From assembly GCA_018267475.1 (NCBI GenBank), contig JAFDYI010000014.1, forward strand, positions 1 through 64,000: 64,000 nt of DNA, given 5' to 3'. The notes under the pieces are model-generated. The model ran no database searches. It was not told the origin of the DNA and worked only from the letters and a program-made list of their open reading frames with translations. Position numbers and translations under genes: made by a program. Of the stretch, positions 47,475-57,880 are shown one piece after another. This stretch comes from Bacteroidota bacterium. Its GTDB lineage: Bacteria; Bacteroidota; Bacteroidia; B-17B0; Aurantibacillaceae. Positions within the stretch are counted from its first letter, which is position 1. Each line of letters begins with the position of its first letter.

Positions 47475-47646
47475 ATTATGCATGAGTTCCGTTCATCACC
47501 TTTGAAACATAATAATAGTAATGGTTTCGGAAGATTTTATCTATCCCCTTTTTTAACGCATAGCATTAGAAATGGTATTTTGAAACACTAGTGTTGTCAA
47601 GGGATACGGATCAAAATAACGGAGCGAAATTTGCCTAATGCATAAT
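47475..47646. mobile_element. MITE-like element, copy 2 (172 bp)
   Basis: A near-identical copy of 46409-46580 with the same inverted ends. It probably arose by the tandem duplication, not by a second insertion, because the flanks match too. Confidence 0.55.
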
Positions 47647-47652
47647 TTGGCT

Positions 47653-48456
47653 TTATTCAAACGACTTCAAGTTACCAAAACCACCGTAGGTACAACTGTA
47701 TTTTTTTATGAGCGCTTTGGGTATTTTAAAGTAGGCGATATGGTCTGCGTAAACGATAGCCATCTCGTTGCCGTTGTTTTTAAAAGATATGGTTATCTCG
47801 CAATCTTTTTTATACTTCACATCTGTACATTTAAAAGTCCATTCGCTTTTAGAGGCAGTGTCCGCGCTTAACACAGTATAGGTATTACCCTGAATGCTGC
47901 TTTTTACATTGTGCAGCACCAACTCTTTATGAAAGTCATCAATGATAAAGTTCCACCGTTGGGGTAAGTCATCATAGAAGGTTTTAGTGGTATTGCTGTA
48001 CATAACACAAGAGGTAAAAGGTAAAGAACGCTCGGTTATTTCCTCATAGTTCATAGAGCGTATAACACCTATGTAGTCTCTCATATCAGTAACCCCATCG
48101 TACAAATGGAAGCAGTAGTCGCAAGTGTAACCCGGATACATATCTTGCTTGGTAATAGGGCTTGTGTATGTACACCCTATAAACACAACACTATCTCTAT
48201 ATACGATAACCTGTTTAGCAACAATAATACCGTCTATGCACATCGCCCCGTTTTTTCGATAAGCTAAAATTTTTTTTTCGCTTGGGTATATTACCGTATT
48301 GTGCTCAACCCTATTTTGATTAGAGTACTTGTCTGTCTTATAGTCGTAGTCGGCATACATTGTGGTATGAAATTTTTTGCCGTCTAAGTCATGCGCTTGG
48401 GTGTTAATAGCTATACATATAATAATTGCGGCAGCTATTGTTTTAATGGTTTTCAT
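47653..48456 (-). CDS. Secreted protein of unknown function (intact copy)
   Basis: A 267-residue protein with a signal peptide (about 1-20, ending NTQA) and a mature domain with several Cys residues (FIGCTY, YTCDYCFHLYDG, FTSCVMYS) that may form disulfides. No family is recognised. It is the intact member of a tandem pair with 46587-47390. The MITE-like element lies immediately downstream of its stop. The 197 bases upstream of its start hold the end of the duplicated unit and no other gene. Confidence 0.75.
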   Translation of the reverse strand: MKTIKTIAAAIIICIAINTQAHDLDGKKFHTTMYADYDYKTDKYSNQNRVEHNTVIYPSEKKILAYRKNGAMCIDGIIVAKQVIVYRDSVVFIGCTYTSPITKQDMYPGYTCDYCFHLYDGVTDMRDYIGVIRSMNYEEITERSLPFTSCVMYSNTTKTFYDDLPQRWNFIIDDFHKELVLHNVKSSIQGNTYTVLSADTASKSEWTFKCTDVKYKKDCEITISFKNNGNEMAIVYADHIAYFKIPKALIKKYSCTYGGFGNLKSFE

Positions 48457-48653
48457 ACGTTTTGTTTTTTAAAGGTTTATACTTGGTTTCATCAATTTAT
48501 AATCAAAGTATTAAAAGGTAACCAAGTATTTTAAAGTTTATTTTAAGCAATAAACAAAACACCCGCGCAGGTTTCTGCCGTTTTTTGTTTTAGCGTTAAA
48601 TGACCGGAAATAAAAGTATTTATAGTAGAAATGCCGTAGGCAAGTAAAATGCT

Positions 48654-49181
48654 TTATTTTCTTTTATTGTCTGTAAACCAGGAGGCATACATCAGGTAGT
48701 TATTGGCAATGCGGTTTACTTCGCCTTCCAATAAACGCGAGTCAATATCTTTAACCTTCTTTGCAGGCACTCCGGCAAAAATAGTGCCGGCCGGCACTCG
48801 CGTATTTTCTGTAAGAACGGCTCCCGCAGCAATAATGCTGTTGCTTTCTATCACGCAATTGTCCATTACAATAGCTCCCATGCCTATCAGCACATTGTCG
48901 TGTATGGTGCAGCCGTGTACTATGGCGTTATGCCCTATAGATACGTTGTTGCCTATATGCACTTTTGTTTTTTGATAGGTGCAGTGCAGCACGGCGCCAT
49001 CTTGTATGTTTACCTTATTGCCTATGCTAATGCTGTTTACATCGCCGCGTATTACCGCATTAAACCACACGCTACAATCGTTGCCCATGTTTACGTCGCC
49101 CACCAAGGTGGCATTTTCAGCCAAAAAACAGTTCGTACCAAGCTTCGGTGTTACTCCGTTTACTTCTTTTATCAGTGCCAT
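48654..49181 (-). CDS. Gamma carbonic anhydrase family protein
   Basis: A 175-residue left-handed beta-helix (hexapeptide-repeat) protein of the gamma-class carbonic anhydrase-like family. The repeats carry ENATLVGDVNMG, VWFNAVIRGDVNSISIG, VNIQDGAVLHCT and SIGHNAIVHGCTI, whose His residues are the expected metal ligands at a trimer interface. Whether it hydrates CO2 is not certain for this subgroup. I set the start at ATG 49181 (MALIKEVNGV). It lies 16 bases after the thiC stop and could be co-transcribed. Confidence 0.88.
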   Translation of the reverse strand: MALIKEVNGVTPKLGTNCFLAENATLVGDVNMGNDCSVWFNAVIRGDVNSISIGNKVNIQDGAVLHCTYQKTKVHIGNNVSIGHNAIVHGCTIHDNVLIGMGAIVMDNCVIESNSIIAAGAVLTENTRVPAGTIFAGVPAKKVKDIDSRLLEGEVNRIANNYLMYASWFTDNKRK

Positions 49182-49197
49182 ATTTGTGTTTTTTACG

Positions 49198-51042
<1,845 letters not shown>

Positions 51043-51068
51043 TTATAGATTTGTAAAGGTTGTGATTA

Positions 51069-51593
51069 TTATAGGTTTAATTTCATTAAAATATCGGTTT
51101 GTTCATCGGTGCCGAGTTTAAAAATATGTTGGTCAAAGGAAGTAAATCCGTTTTTTTGATAAAAATGCAGAGCGCGTTCGTTCTTTTCCCAAACGCCGAG
51201 CCACAGATAAGCGACTTTTTTTTCTCTAGCAAGTTGCAAAGCATAATCGAGTAAAAAAGGCCCGACTTTTTTTCCATGAAACTGTTTTAATACATAAATG
51301 CGTTCTATTTCGAGGGCGTTTTTATCGTACATTTCTGTTGGCGCCTTTCCTGTGTTTATTTTTAGGTAGCCAATAATTTGGTTGCGATAAAGGGCAAAAT
51401 AAAAAGCAGATTGTGGTTGGTTTATTTCTTGTTGTATTTTTTTAATAGAAAGGTTGTGGTGTAAATAAGCACTCATATCCGCTTTGGTGTTGTGCTGCGA
51501 AAAGGTTTCAACAAAGGTTTTTTTGCTAATGTCTTGAAGGTTTTCAACATCGGCCTGGGTAACTTTTTTTATGTTCAATTCTATGTGCAACAT
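51069..51593 (-). CDS. GNAT N-acetyltransferase
   Basis: A 174-residue acetyl-CoA-dependent transferase. The fold motif is FHGKKVGPFLLDYAL (motif A, pyrophosphate loop), preceded by EIERIYVLKQ and followed by YLWLGVWEKNERALHFYQKNGF. No substrate can be assigned. It lies 18 bases after thiS and 35 bases before thiC on the same strand, behind the TPP riboswitch, so it is probably expressed when thiamine is low. A role in thiamine salvage or an unrelated passenger are both possible. Confidence 0.87.
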   Translation of the reverse strand: MLHIELNIKKVTQADVENLQDISKKTFVETFSQHNTKADMSAYLHHNLSIKKIQQEINQPQSAFYFALYRNQIIGYLKINTGKAPTEMYDKNALEIERIYVLKQFHGKKVGPFLLDYALQLAREKKVAYLWLGVWEKNERALHFYQKNGFTSFDQHIFKLGTDEQTDILMKLNL

Positions 51594-51611
51594 TTTGAAT
51601 TCCTAATTAAG

Positions 51612-51815
51612 CTATCCGCCCTGGGTTGCTTTAATAATGGTTATTTTATCGTTTGGGTTTACTGTTTGGGTTTGCCATTCGTTTTTTTGAATGATGCGGC
51701 TGTTTATCGCAACGGCAATTCCTTTGGTAACGTGAATGCCGGCTTGCTCTAAAAGGGTTGATACGCTTGCGTTTTCAGCAAGGTCAGTAGCTTGGTTGTT
51801 TATAAAAACGGTCAT
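51612..51815 (-). CDS. thiS: Sulfur carrier protein ThiS
   Basis: A 67-residue ubiquitin-like sulfur carrier. It ends with ATQGG; the terminal Gly-Gly is adenylated and thiocarboxylated to give sulfur to the thiazole of thiamine. The central IAVAINSRIIQKNEWQ is typical. It is the first gene after the TPP riboswitch, with its ATG at 51815 about 30 bases after the terminator-like hairpin. Confidence 0.93.
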   Translation of the reverse strand: MTVFINNQATDLAENASVSTLLEQAGIHVTKGIAVAINSRIIQKNEWQTQTVNPNDKITIIKATQGG

Positions 51816-51842
51816 TTTTTTGCGTTTTAACTTTAAGAAGCT

Positions 51843-51863
51843 GAAAAAATACAGAATGTATTT
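51843..51863 (-). terminator. Riboswitch expression-platform hairpin
   Basis: On the minus strand AAATACA-TTC-TGTATTT followed by further T residues, between the aptamer and thiS. The stem is A/T-rich, so termination strength is uncertain. Position fits a ligand-dependent terminator. Confidence 0.55.
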
Positions 51864-51868
51864 CTTTT

Positions 51869-52006
51869 ACTTTTCCCTTCGCAGGCATTATCCTGTGCCG
51901 GTTATGAGGGTTTTTTCTCAGCAAAAGAAATTTTTAAGTTAAACGATTATGATGAAGCAGATATCATCTTTATTCAACATTCAATATCTCAACGCACCCC
52001 TAAAGT
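51869..52006 (-). promoter_or_regulatory. TPP riboswitch (THI element) with long P3
   Basis: On the minus strand the conserved pieces occur in order: P1 ACTTT (from 52006), GGGGTGC (51994-52000), a roughly 70-base variable arm, CTGAGA (51916-51921), ACCCTC, then CAGGATAATGCCTGCGAAGGGAA, and P1 closing AAAGT (51869). These match the thiamine pyrophosphate aptamer. The arm between GGGGTGC and CTGAGA is longer than in many examples. It sits in front of thiS-GNAT-thiC, as expected for feedback by TPP. Confidence 0.88.
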
Positions 52007-52015
52007 TTTACGATA

Positions 52016-52023
52016 CAAAGGTA
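52016..52023 (-). promoter_or_regulatory. -7 element (TACCTTTG) of the thi operon
   Basis: On the minus strand, ten bases before the riboswitch P1, so transcription would start at the aptamer's edge. The TTG at 52038-52040 is 14 bases away, shorter than usual. Confidence 0.6.
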
Positions 52024-52030
52024 TAAATTA

Positions 52031-52063
52031 TTGAATACAAAAAAAAGAGTATCTTTACTTTTG
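52031..52063 (+). promoter_or_regulatory. Promoter of the TPR/OmpA gene
   Basis: TTG at 52031-52033, 22 bases, then TACTTTTG at 52056-52063; the ATG follows at 52078. It is divergent from the thi promoter. Confidence 0.65.
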
Positions 52064-52077
52064 AAATAACAATATCT

Positions 52078-54555
52078 ATGAAGCCAGTTGTACTTTTATT
52101 TTCATTATTTTTTTCAACGCTTATGGTGGCGCAATCGCCCAAAAAAATAGTGAAGCAAGCCAAAAAAGATTTTAATAACCAACATTACAAAGAAGCGGCA
52201 GATGGGTTTAGCAAAGCCATACAACTAAAACCAAACGATTACAAGCTTTTTATGGCTCGCGCCCTGGCTTATGAAAAGATACCGGACACACTTTTATCTA
52301 TAGCTGACTACAAACAAGCGGTAGAGCTAAAACCGAAAGATAAAAAAACATACATGAAAATAGCCGATTTGGCTATGGCCACACACGATTTTAAAACGGC
52401 TGTTACTTACTTAGAAAAATACATGGCGAAAGATGCCACCCGAATTGATGTGCTGCAAAAAATATCTTTTTCGTATCTGAATTTAAAACAATTTCAAACA
52501 GCCTTAGAAATGGCCGACCGGGCTTTGGCTGAACAAAAAATGAATCACCTTAGTCATTATTACAAAGCTCTTGCCTTAGATAGCTTGGGGCAGTACGGAA
52601 CAGCTCATATAGAATATACTTCGGCTATAAAAATTATGAAAGGTTTGTATGCTTATGGGCAGAAACCAGATGCACAATACAAACCGTATTACGCCAACCA
52701 CGCCCTCGTTTTGTACCGAATAGGGGAGTTTGACGAGTCTATAAAAGAATACGAAACAGCCGTTTCTTTAGATGTGGCAGATAGGGTAGAGCCTAAGCAG
52801 TACCGGGTTTTTTACTTAGAGCATCAACCCTATTTAAAAAAAAGCGATTTTACCAATGCTATCGGTTATTTAAATAAATCAATTGCCCTTAACGCGCAAT
52901 ATACCGATGCTTTTTATGCCCGTGCGTTGGTGTATAAGCAAACCAGTCAGTTTCATAGTGCTATTAGCGACTATACCAAAGTATTGCAGTTGCAACCTAA
53001 AAATTACATGGCTTTTTATGAGCGCGCTCAATGCTACATAGAATTAGCTAATTACCCCAACGCCATAACCGATTTAAAGCAAGCTAACCAGTTGCAGCCC
53101 GCTAATACCTCTATACAGTATTTGCTACGAAAAACGGTAGATAAAGACTATAATGCCAACAGAGAAAACGATGCGCCCACCCTTTTGTTATTGTCTCCGC
53201 AAACGGATAACAACGGGTTTATTAACGTATATGATGTGCAGCAAAACATATTGATAGAGGGAGAGGTAAAAGACAAAAGCCTTATAGATAAAATTACGAT
53301 AAACGACCAAAAGGTAAAATTTAATGCCTCCGATAAAAATCCTATTTTTTCATGCTTTTTTCCCAACTCAATCAATTTATCTAAATTAGAAATTGCAGCT
53401 AAAGACGTGTATGGAAACGTTACCTCAAAAACCATAAAGGTGGGGCATATTATTGAAACAACCCGCCAACGCGTACATTTTGCAGGATATATACAAGCAG
53501 ATAATACAAGCAAAACACCCTATGCCAATCAATCTATTTATCTAACCAATGTAAGGGGCGAGGTGTTTTTTAAAACCCAAACCGATATAGAAGGGCGTTT
53601 TAAATTTGATAACCTTCCCTTTGATAGGAGCTATCTTTTAAGTTTGGATACCGTAAAAAATGAAGTTTTAAAAACGGTTAATCGTTTTGTGGTATCTGAT
53701 GGCAAAGGACATATTTTACTCACATCTTCTTCGCCGCAAAAAGGAAAATTTAATTTTGAAATCATACCTTCCGATGCCAAAACGTTAGAGTTAATCACAG
53801 TAAACGACGCTCCTATAAAAATTGATTTGCGAGGCAAGCTTATTGCCGCCAACGGAAGCCGCGCCCCTCTTTCGGCTATTAAGTTTTTATTAACTAATGA
53901 AAGTAATGAAGTAATAGCTTTTAATATAACGGATGCCGAAGGTAATTTTTCTTTCCCTAACCTAATGCCGAATGCTTTTTACGGCTTTGCTATTGACGCC
54001 TTAGACGTGGGAAAAATTGCATACGAGAAAATTTATGTAACCGATGAGAACGGGAAAATTATTAAAGAAATATCTAAAAATACAGACGGCACGTTTAAAT
54101 TTAAATTTCTTGAAAGCGAACGAGCCATGCTTAGTGCCTTAGCACAAGATGAGTTTGACCCATGGATAAACATCAACTTTACAACACAAAAAGCACCGGT
54201 AGAGATTATAGAAAATATCTACTACGAATCAGGATCGTACAAAGTTTTGCCGGCAGCCGAAGCCGTGTTGCAAAAAGCCATAACGGCTATGCAAAAAAAT
54301 CCCACGCTATTACTAGAAATACAATCGCATACCGATGCTACCGCCAGCGATGAGTACAATATGGACTTATCGCAAAAAAGGGCTAATGCGGTGGCTGATT
54401 TTTTAATAGCAAATGGGATTGCCGCTAAACGCATTACCGCCAAAGGTTATGGCGAAACGCAGCTAATAAATCGTTGTGTTAATGGGGTTGAATGCAGCGA
54501 CGAAGAGCATAAGCAAAACCGCCGTACGGTGTTTAAATTGAGCTATCCGCAATAA
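52078..54555 (+). CDS. TPR-repeat, carboxypeptidase-regulatory and OmpA domain protein
   Basis: An 825-residue envelope protein. A signal peptide (about 1-18) is followed by tetratricopeptide repeats (about 25-350; for example YTDAFYARALVYKQTSQFHS), a region of beta-sandwich domains of the carboxypeptidase-regulatory/CNA-B type (about 440-690; TDIEGRFKFDNLPFDRSY), and a C-terminal OmpA peptidoglycan-binding domain (about 700-820; IQSHTDATASDEYNMDLSQ, GYGETQLINRC). The layout resembles the PorE-like proteins that attach the T9SS machinery to the cell wall, but the WD40 propeller of PorE is lacking, so I only suggest a related role. Confidence 0.87.
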   Translation: MKPVVLLFSLFFSTLMVAQSPKKIVKQAKKDFNNQHYKEAADGFSKAIQLKPNDYKLFMARALAYEKIPDTLLSIADYKQAVELKPKDKKTYMKIADLAMATHDFKTAVTYLEKYMAKDATRIDVLQKISFSYLNLKQFQTALEMADRALAEQKMNHLSHYYKALALDSLGQYGTAHIEYTSAIKIMKGLYAYGQKPDAQYKPYYANHALVLYRIGEFDESIKEYETAVSLDVADRVEPKQYRVFYLEHQPYLKKSDFTNAIGYLNKSIALNAQYTDAFYARALVYKQTSQFHSAISDYTKVLQLQPKNYMAFYERAQCYIELANYPNAITDLKQANQLQPANTSIQYLLRKTVDKDYNANRENDAPTLLLLSPQTDNNGFINVYDVQQNILIEGEVKDKSLIDKITINDQKVKFNASDKNPIFSCFFPNSINLSKLEIAAKDVYGNVTSKTIKVGHIIETTRQRVHFAGYIQADNTSKTPYANQSIYLTNVRGEVFFKTQTDIEGRFKFDNLPFDRSYLLSLDTVKNEVLKTVNRFVVSDGKGHILLTSSSPQKGKFNFEIIPSDAKTLELITVNDAPIKIDLRGKLIAANGSRAPLSAIKFLLTNESNEVIAFNITDAEGNFSFPNLMPNAFYGFAIDALDVGKIAYEKIYVTDENGKIIKEISKNTDGTFKFKFLESERAMLSALAQDEFDPWININFTTQKAPVEIIENIYYESGSYKVLPAAEAVLQKAITAMQKNPTLLLEIQSHTDATASDEYNMDLSQKRANAVADFLIANGIAAKRITAKGYGETQLINRCVNGVECSDEEHKQNRRTVFKLSYPQ

Positions 54556-54559
54556 AAAA

Positions 54560-55159
54560 TTATATTAAAAGTAAGTTGTAGCGTAGGTAGTGGTATAACT
54601 TAAAACCAATAAAACCGGTAAAAGCACCCACCACACACGATTCTAATACGTTTATGGGCAGCCTATCGCCTACGTATATGCGGCTGTAAGCCACCACGAA
54701 AGACCAGGTTATCAAAACTAATTTTAACCCTAAGAAGTCTTTTTTTGCAAACAGCAACACAAAAACAGTAAGGCAAACAGCCGTGCACGAACGATACCCA
54801 ATGTAAGCGTGCATGTGGTTGGGCACACACTCGCCTCTTAAAAGCCGTATAAACGAAGCTATGTTGGCGTTAGCGCAAGGCTTTTGTATAGGATAAAACG
54901 CTTTTGAAATTTCAGGAATGGCATAAAAGCAAAGAAGAAAAAGGGAGAATAAAGTACCTACAATAAGCGCATTATATAGCACCTTTAAATAAGGGTTGTT
55001 TTGTTCTTTGGTTTGTTTTATACCTATATAAAGGGCTATAAAAAGAATGGGAATAAAAGATAATTTGCTGCTGGCGGCTAGCATCAAGCTATCTAAGGCA
55101 TCGTAATGTTTGCCATTGATAACCAAAAATAGGCTCGTATCTATATCTTCCCAACTCAT
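54560..55159 (-). CDS. PAP2-like membrane protein with altered active site
   Basis: A 199-residue protein with six predicted membrane segments and the layout of phosphatidic-acid-phosphatase type 2 proteins. The usual motifs are degenerate. KxxxxxxRP is YPIQKPCAN. PSGH is PNHMHAY, with a possible His. SRxxxGxHxxxD reads SRIYVGDRLPINV, so the usual catalytic His is Arg and the Asp is Asn. Catalysis by the normal PAP2 mechanism is therefore doubtful. It is convergent with the TPR/OmpA gene, four bases from its stop. Confidence 0.75.
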   Translation of the reverse strand: MSWEDIDTSLFLVINGKHYDALDSLMLAASSKLSFIPILFIALYIGIKQTKEQNNPYLKVLYNALIVGTLFSLFLLCFYAIPEISKAFYPIQKPCANANIASFIRLLRGECVPNHMHAYIGYRSCTAVCLTVFVLLFAKKDFLGLKLVLITWSFVVAYSRIYVGDRLPINVLESCVVGAFTGFIGFKLYHYLRYNLLLI

Positions 55160-55210
55160 ACCAAATGCAAATATACAATAAGTAGTTAAATTAACAAAAA
55201 AAACAGAATT

Positions 55211-56146
55211 TTATTTTTTTAGGTTAATCAGGTATTCTGTAATGCAGTTTCCGTTTAGATATAAGGTAAGGTCGGTAGGTTTAATTTGATTGAAAAAAAC
55301 TTTGATGTAATAGCTTTGCTTTTGCTCGTCAAAAAGCAGGGGAGTAGGGCTTATGTATTTTTCATCATTGAGCAATATGGCGGCTTCGGTTAGTTTATAG
55401 TTAGTGGTAATAAAAAAAGCAAGACTGTCTTTTGCGCGCCACGAAAAAAAACCTTTATCGGGGCTTACGCTTTGTATGTTGTAATGAAAATAATCGGGAT
55501 AATATACCGGCATTTTCACAAAAACCGATTTTTTCATGGGTTTATCCAAAAATTGATATTTTTTGTCTTGAGGAAAATGGTCTAAAATAAATTTTTCGGG
55601 GGGGGTAAGGAAGTAGTGCTCGTCAAACTCTTTTATAAATTTTTTTGCCACCACATTGTATTTGCTGGTAGCCCAGGTAACGTCCACCAAATACCAAGCG
55701 CCATATAGCTGCACACAGTTCCAGGCATGGTCGGTTTTTTTTAGTTTTTTATTAATGTCGCTTACTTCCGTTTTGGTATATCCCGTTATTACCTCGCAGG
55801 CAATATTTTGCAGATTGCACATTTCTTTTAGTAAATTAGAAAAACCCTGACAAACTGCTTTGTTTTTTCGTACTACTTTATAGGCATCGGCGGTGTTTTG
55901 AGCGCTTTTATTATATTCTATGTTATGGGTTATCCATCTAAAAATAGCTCTAAATTTTTCGTGCTGGGTAGTCAGTTTTTCGGTTAAGGCAGTTGCTATT
56001 TCAGGTACGGTTTTATATTCTTTTTTTGAAAGACTAAGCGCTATGCTATCGGCTTTTTTGTAATTAAAATTTTTAAGAGTAGAAAAAGACTGCGCCTCTA
56101 GTATAAAAGGAGTAAAAAAAAAGAATATAAGGCGATGGAGCGACAT
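55211..56146 (-). CDS. Secreted transglutaminase-like protein
   Basis: With the start at ATG 56146 (MSLHRLIFFFF), 311 residues. A signal peptide (ending LEAQ) precedes a transglutaminase-like domain with the Cys-His-Asp triad: Cys in KNKAVCQGFSNLL, His in DHAWNCVQL, Asp in YLVDVTWAT. The C-terminal ~100 residues form a beta-rich tail. The fold is used by proteases and crosslinkers, and the substrate is unknown. In-frame upstream ATGs exist but would hide the signal peptide. Divergent from gcvT. Confidence 0.83.
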   Translation of the reverse strand: MSLHRLIFFFFTPFILEAQSFSTLKNFNYKKADSIALSLSKKEYKTVPEIATALTEKLTTQHEKFRAIFRWITHNIEYNKSAQNTADAYKVVRKNKAVCQGFSNLLKEMCNLQNIACEVITGYTKTEVSDINKKLKKTDHAWNCVQLYGAWYLVDVTWATSKYNVVAKKFIKEFDEHYFLTPPEKFILDHFPQDKKYQFLDKPMKKSVFVKMPVYYPDYFHYNIQSVSPDKGFFSWRAKDSLAFFITTNYKLTEAAILLNDEKYISPTPLLFDEQKQSYYIKVFFNQIKPTDLTLYLNGNCITEYLINLKK

Positions 56147-56177
56147 GAGATTGCAAGCGAAAATACAAAAAAGCATT

Positions 56178-56205
56178 TTGGGTAAACGAAAAAAAGATAC
56201 TTTTG
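56178..56205 (+). promoter_or_regulatory. Promoter of gcvT
   Basis: TTG at 56178-56180, 17 bases, then TACTTTTG at 56198-56205; the gcvT ATG is at 56236. Confidence 0.7.
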
Positions 56206-56235
56206 CTCCAACTTTTTTTAACAACATACTTTATT

Positions 56236-57318
56236 ATGCAACACATAGCTTTAGAAAAAACACACATAGCCCTTGGTGCTAAAATGATAGAGTTTGCCGG
56301 ATTTAATATGCCGGTAAGCTATTCCGGCTTAAATGACGAGCACCAAACGGTGCGCAACGCCGTGGGGGTTTTTGATGTAAGCCACATGGGCGAGTTTATT
56401 TTAAAAGGCGATAAAGCCTTGGATTTAATACAGCGCGTTACCAGTAACGATGCTTCGGTGCTTAGCGATGGCAAAGCGCAGTACTCTTGTTTGCCTAATG
56501 GCAAAGGAGGCATTGTTGATGATTTGCTGGTGTACCGCATAGATGAAAAAACATATATGTTGGTAGTAAACGCATCTAACATAGATAAAGATTGGAACTG
56601 GATTAGCAGCCACAACACCCAAGGGGTAGAAATGAAAAACATTTCAGAAAAAACTTCGCTTCTGGCCGTACAAGGCCCCAAAGCCCTAGAGGTATTACAA
56701 AAGCTAACCAATGTAAAATTAGCCGATATACCCTATTATAGTTTTGTAAAAGGTACTTTTTGCGGTTTTGACAACGTACTTATATCCAATACAGGCTATA
56801 CCGGAGCCGGCGGTTTTGAATTGTATTTTGAAAACGAACAGGCCGAAAAAATATGGAACGCCGTTTTTGAAGCAGGCGCTTCTTTTGGTATTAAACCCAT
56901 AGGCTTGGGCGCTCGCGATACCCTGCGCCTAGAAATGGGCTTTTGCTTGTATGGAAACGATATTGACGACAGCACCTCGCCCATAGAAGCAGGCTTGGGC
57001 TGGATAACCAAATTTACGAAAGAGTTTACCGACAAAAACCATCTTCTTTCTCAAAAAGAAAAAGGAACCGATAAAAAATTAGTAGGTTTTGAAATGATAG
57101 AAAGAGGCATTCCGCGCCACGGATACCCTATTGTAGATGTTCAAGGAAATATACTAGGAGCTGTAACTTCCGGCACCCAATCGCCTACGCTAAACAAAGC
57201 CATTGGTATGGGCTATGTAAAAACCGCTTTTGCCAAAGCAGGCACTGAAATTTTTGTGCAAATACGCGATAAAAACATTAAAGCAATCGTATGCAAAATC
57301 CCATTTTTAAAGAAATAA
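56236..57318 (+). CDS. gcvT: Glycine cleavage system T protein (aminomethyltransferase)
   Basis: Transfers the methylene group of glycine from the H protein to tetrahydrofolate. The N-terminal [37 protein letters not shown] and [18 protein letters not shown] with the catalytic Asp segment are typical, followed by the C-terminal barrel [20 protein letters not shown]. The start at ATG 56236 ([10 protein letters not shown]) gives 360 residues; a TTG further upstream lies in the promoter. The P and H genes are not in the window. Confidence 0.95.
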   Translation: MQHIALEKTHIALGAKMIEFAGFNMPVSYSGLNDEHQTVRNAVGVFDVSHMGEFILKGDKALDLIQRVTSNDASVLSDGKAQYSCLPNGKGGIVDDLLVYRIDEKTYMLVVNASNIDKDWNWISSHNTQGVEMKNISEKTSLLAVQGPKALEVLQKLTNVKLADIPYYSFVKGTFCGFDNVLISNTGYTGAGGFELYFENEQAEKIWNAVFEAGASFGIKPIGLGARDTLRLEMGFCLYGNDIDDSTSPIEAGLGWITKFTKEFTDKNHLLSQKEKGTDKKLVGFEMIERGIPRHGYPIVDVQGNILGAVTSGTQSPTLNKAIGMGYVKTAFAKAGTEIFVQIRDKNIKAIVCKIPFLKK

Positions 57319-57353
57319 AAAAAAACGGATAAAGCACTGCTTTAACCCCATTT

Positions 57354-57788
57354 ATGAATATAATTATAGAAAAATACATTGAGTTTAATAAGTTTGGAAA
57401 AGAGCTGGGCTTGCACTTTGAAATAGAAGCCCCCGGCGTGGTGCACCACCGTCTTACTATTAAGCCTCAGCACTTAGCTACCCCCGCAGCCGTACACGGA
57501 GGGGTGATAGCCGCCATGATGGATGCCGTATTGGGCGTGGCAGCCCTTTCCATATCCAGCCAAAATATGAACATAGTATCTACAGTAGAGTTTAAAATAA
57601 ATTATTTTAACCCCTGCTTGTTAGGCGATGAGTTAATAGGCGAGTCGTATATAGAGCGAGCCGGTAAACGCATTATTATAGTAAGCGGCGTGATAAAAAC
57701 AGCCAACCGAAACAACGAAATTATAGCCAAAGCCATGGGCACCTTTAATTCGTATCCCGCATTAAAGGTAGGACTTATAGGCGATTGA
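57354..57788 (+). CDS. PaaI-type hotdog thioesterase
   Basis: A 144-residue hotdog-fold acyl-CoA thioesterase. The active-site region is HGGVIAAMMDAVLGVAAL (catalytic Asp in MMDA), preceded by HHRLTIKPQHL and followed by VEFKINYFNP. Substrate is unknown. It lies between gcvT and the ribosomal operon and has no clear promoter of its own, so it may be read from gcvT. Confidence 0.85.
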   Translation: MNIIIEKYIEFNKFGKELGLHFEIEAPGVVHHRLTIKPQHLATPAAVHGGVIAAMMDAVLGVAALSISSQNMNIVSTVEFKINYFNPCLLGDELIGESYIERAGKRIIIVSGVIKTANRNNEIIAKAMGTFNSYPALKVGLIGD

Positions 57789-57818
57789 AAAAAGGCAATA
57801 AAAAAATAATATTTTTTG

Positions 57819-57847
57819 TTGTATGTAACAAAAAAAGTATATCTTTG
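57819..57847 (+). promoter_or_regulatory. Promoter of the rplM operon
   Basis: TTG at 57819-57821, 18 bases, then TATCTTTG at 57840-57847, 34 bases before rplM. This is one of the best promoter matches in the window and fits a highly expressed operon. Confidence 0.75.
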
Positions 57848-57880
57848 CACCCCCTTATAGGGATTTAAAATTATATAAAA

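Larger units (their letters stand above)
47462..48526. repeat. Tandem duplication, unit 2 (about 1,065 bp)
   Basis: The second unit, with an intact gene. The end (ccaagTATTT at 48522-48530) matches the end of unit 1, with one base fewer in the T-run of the leader. Confidence 0.9.

Noticed and set aside
46409-47646. Two independent insertions of the MITE-like element
   Set aside because: The flanking sequences of both copies also match over a kilobase, so one tandem duplication explains both.
46381-48460. Plus-strand frames opposite the duplicated secreted-protein genes
   Set aside because: They are opposite-strand shadows of the 804-base gene; the minus-strand frame has a signal peptide and a conserved frame between copies.
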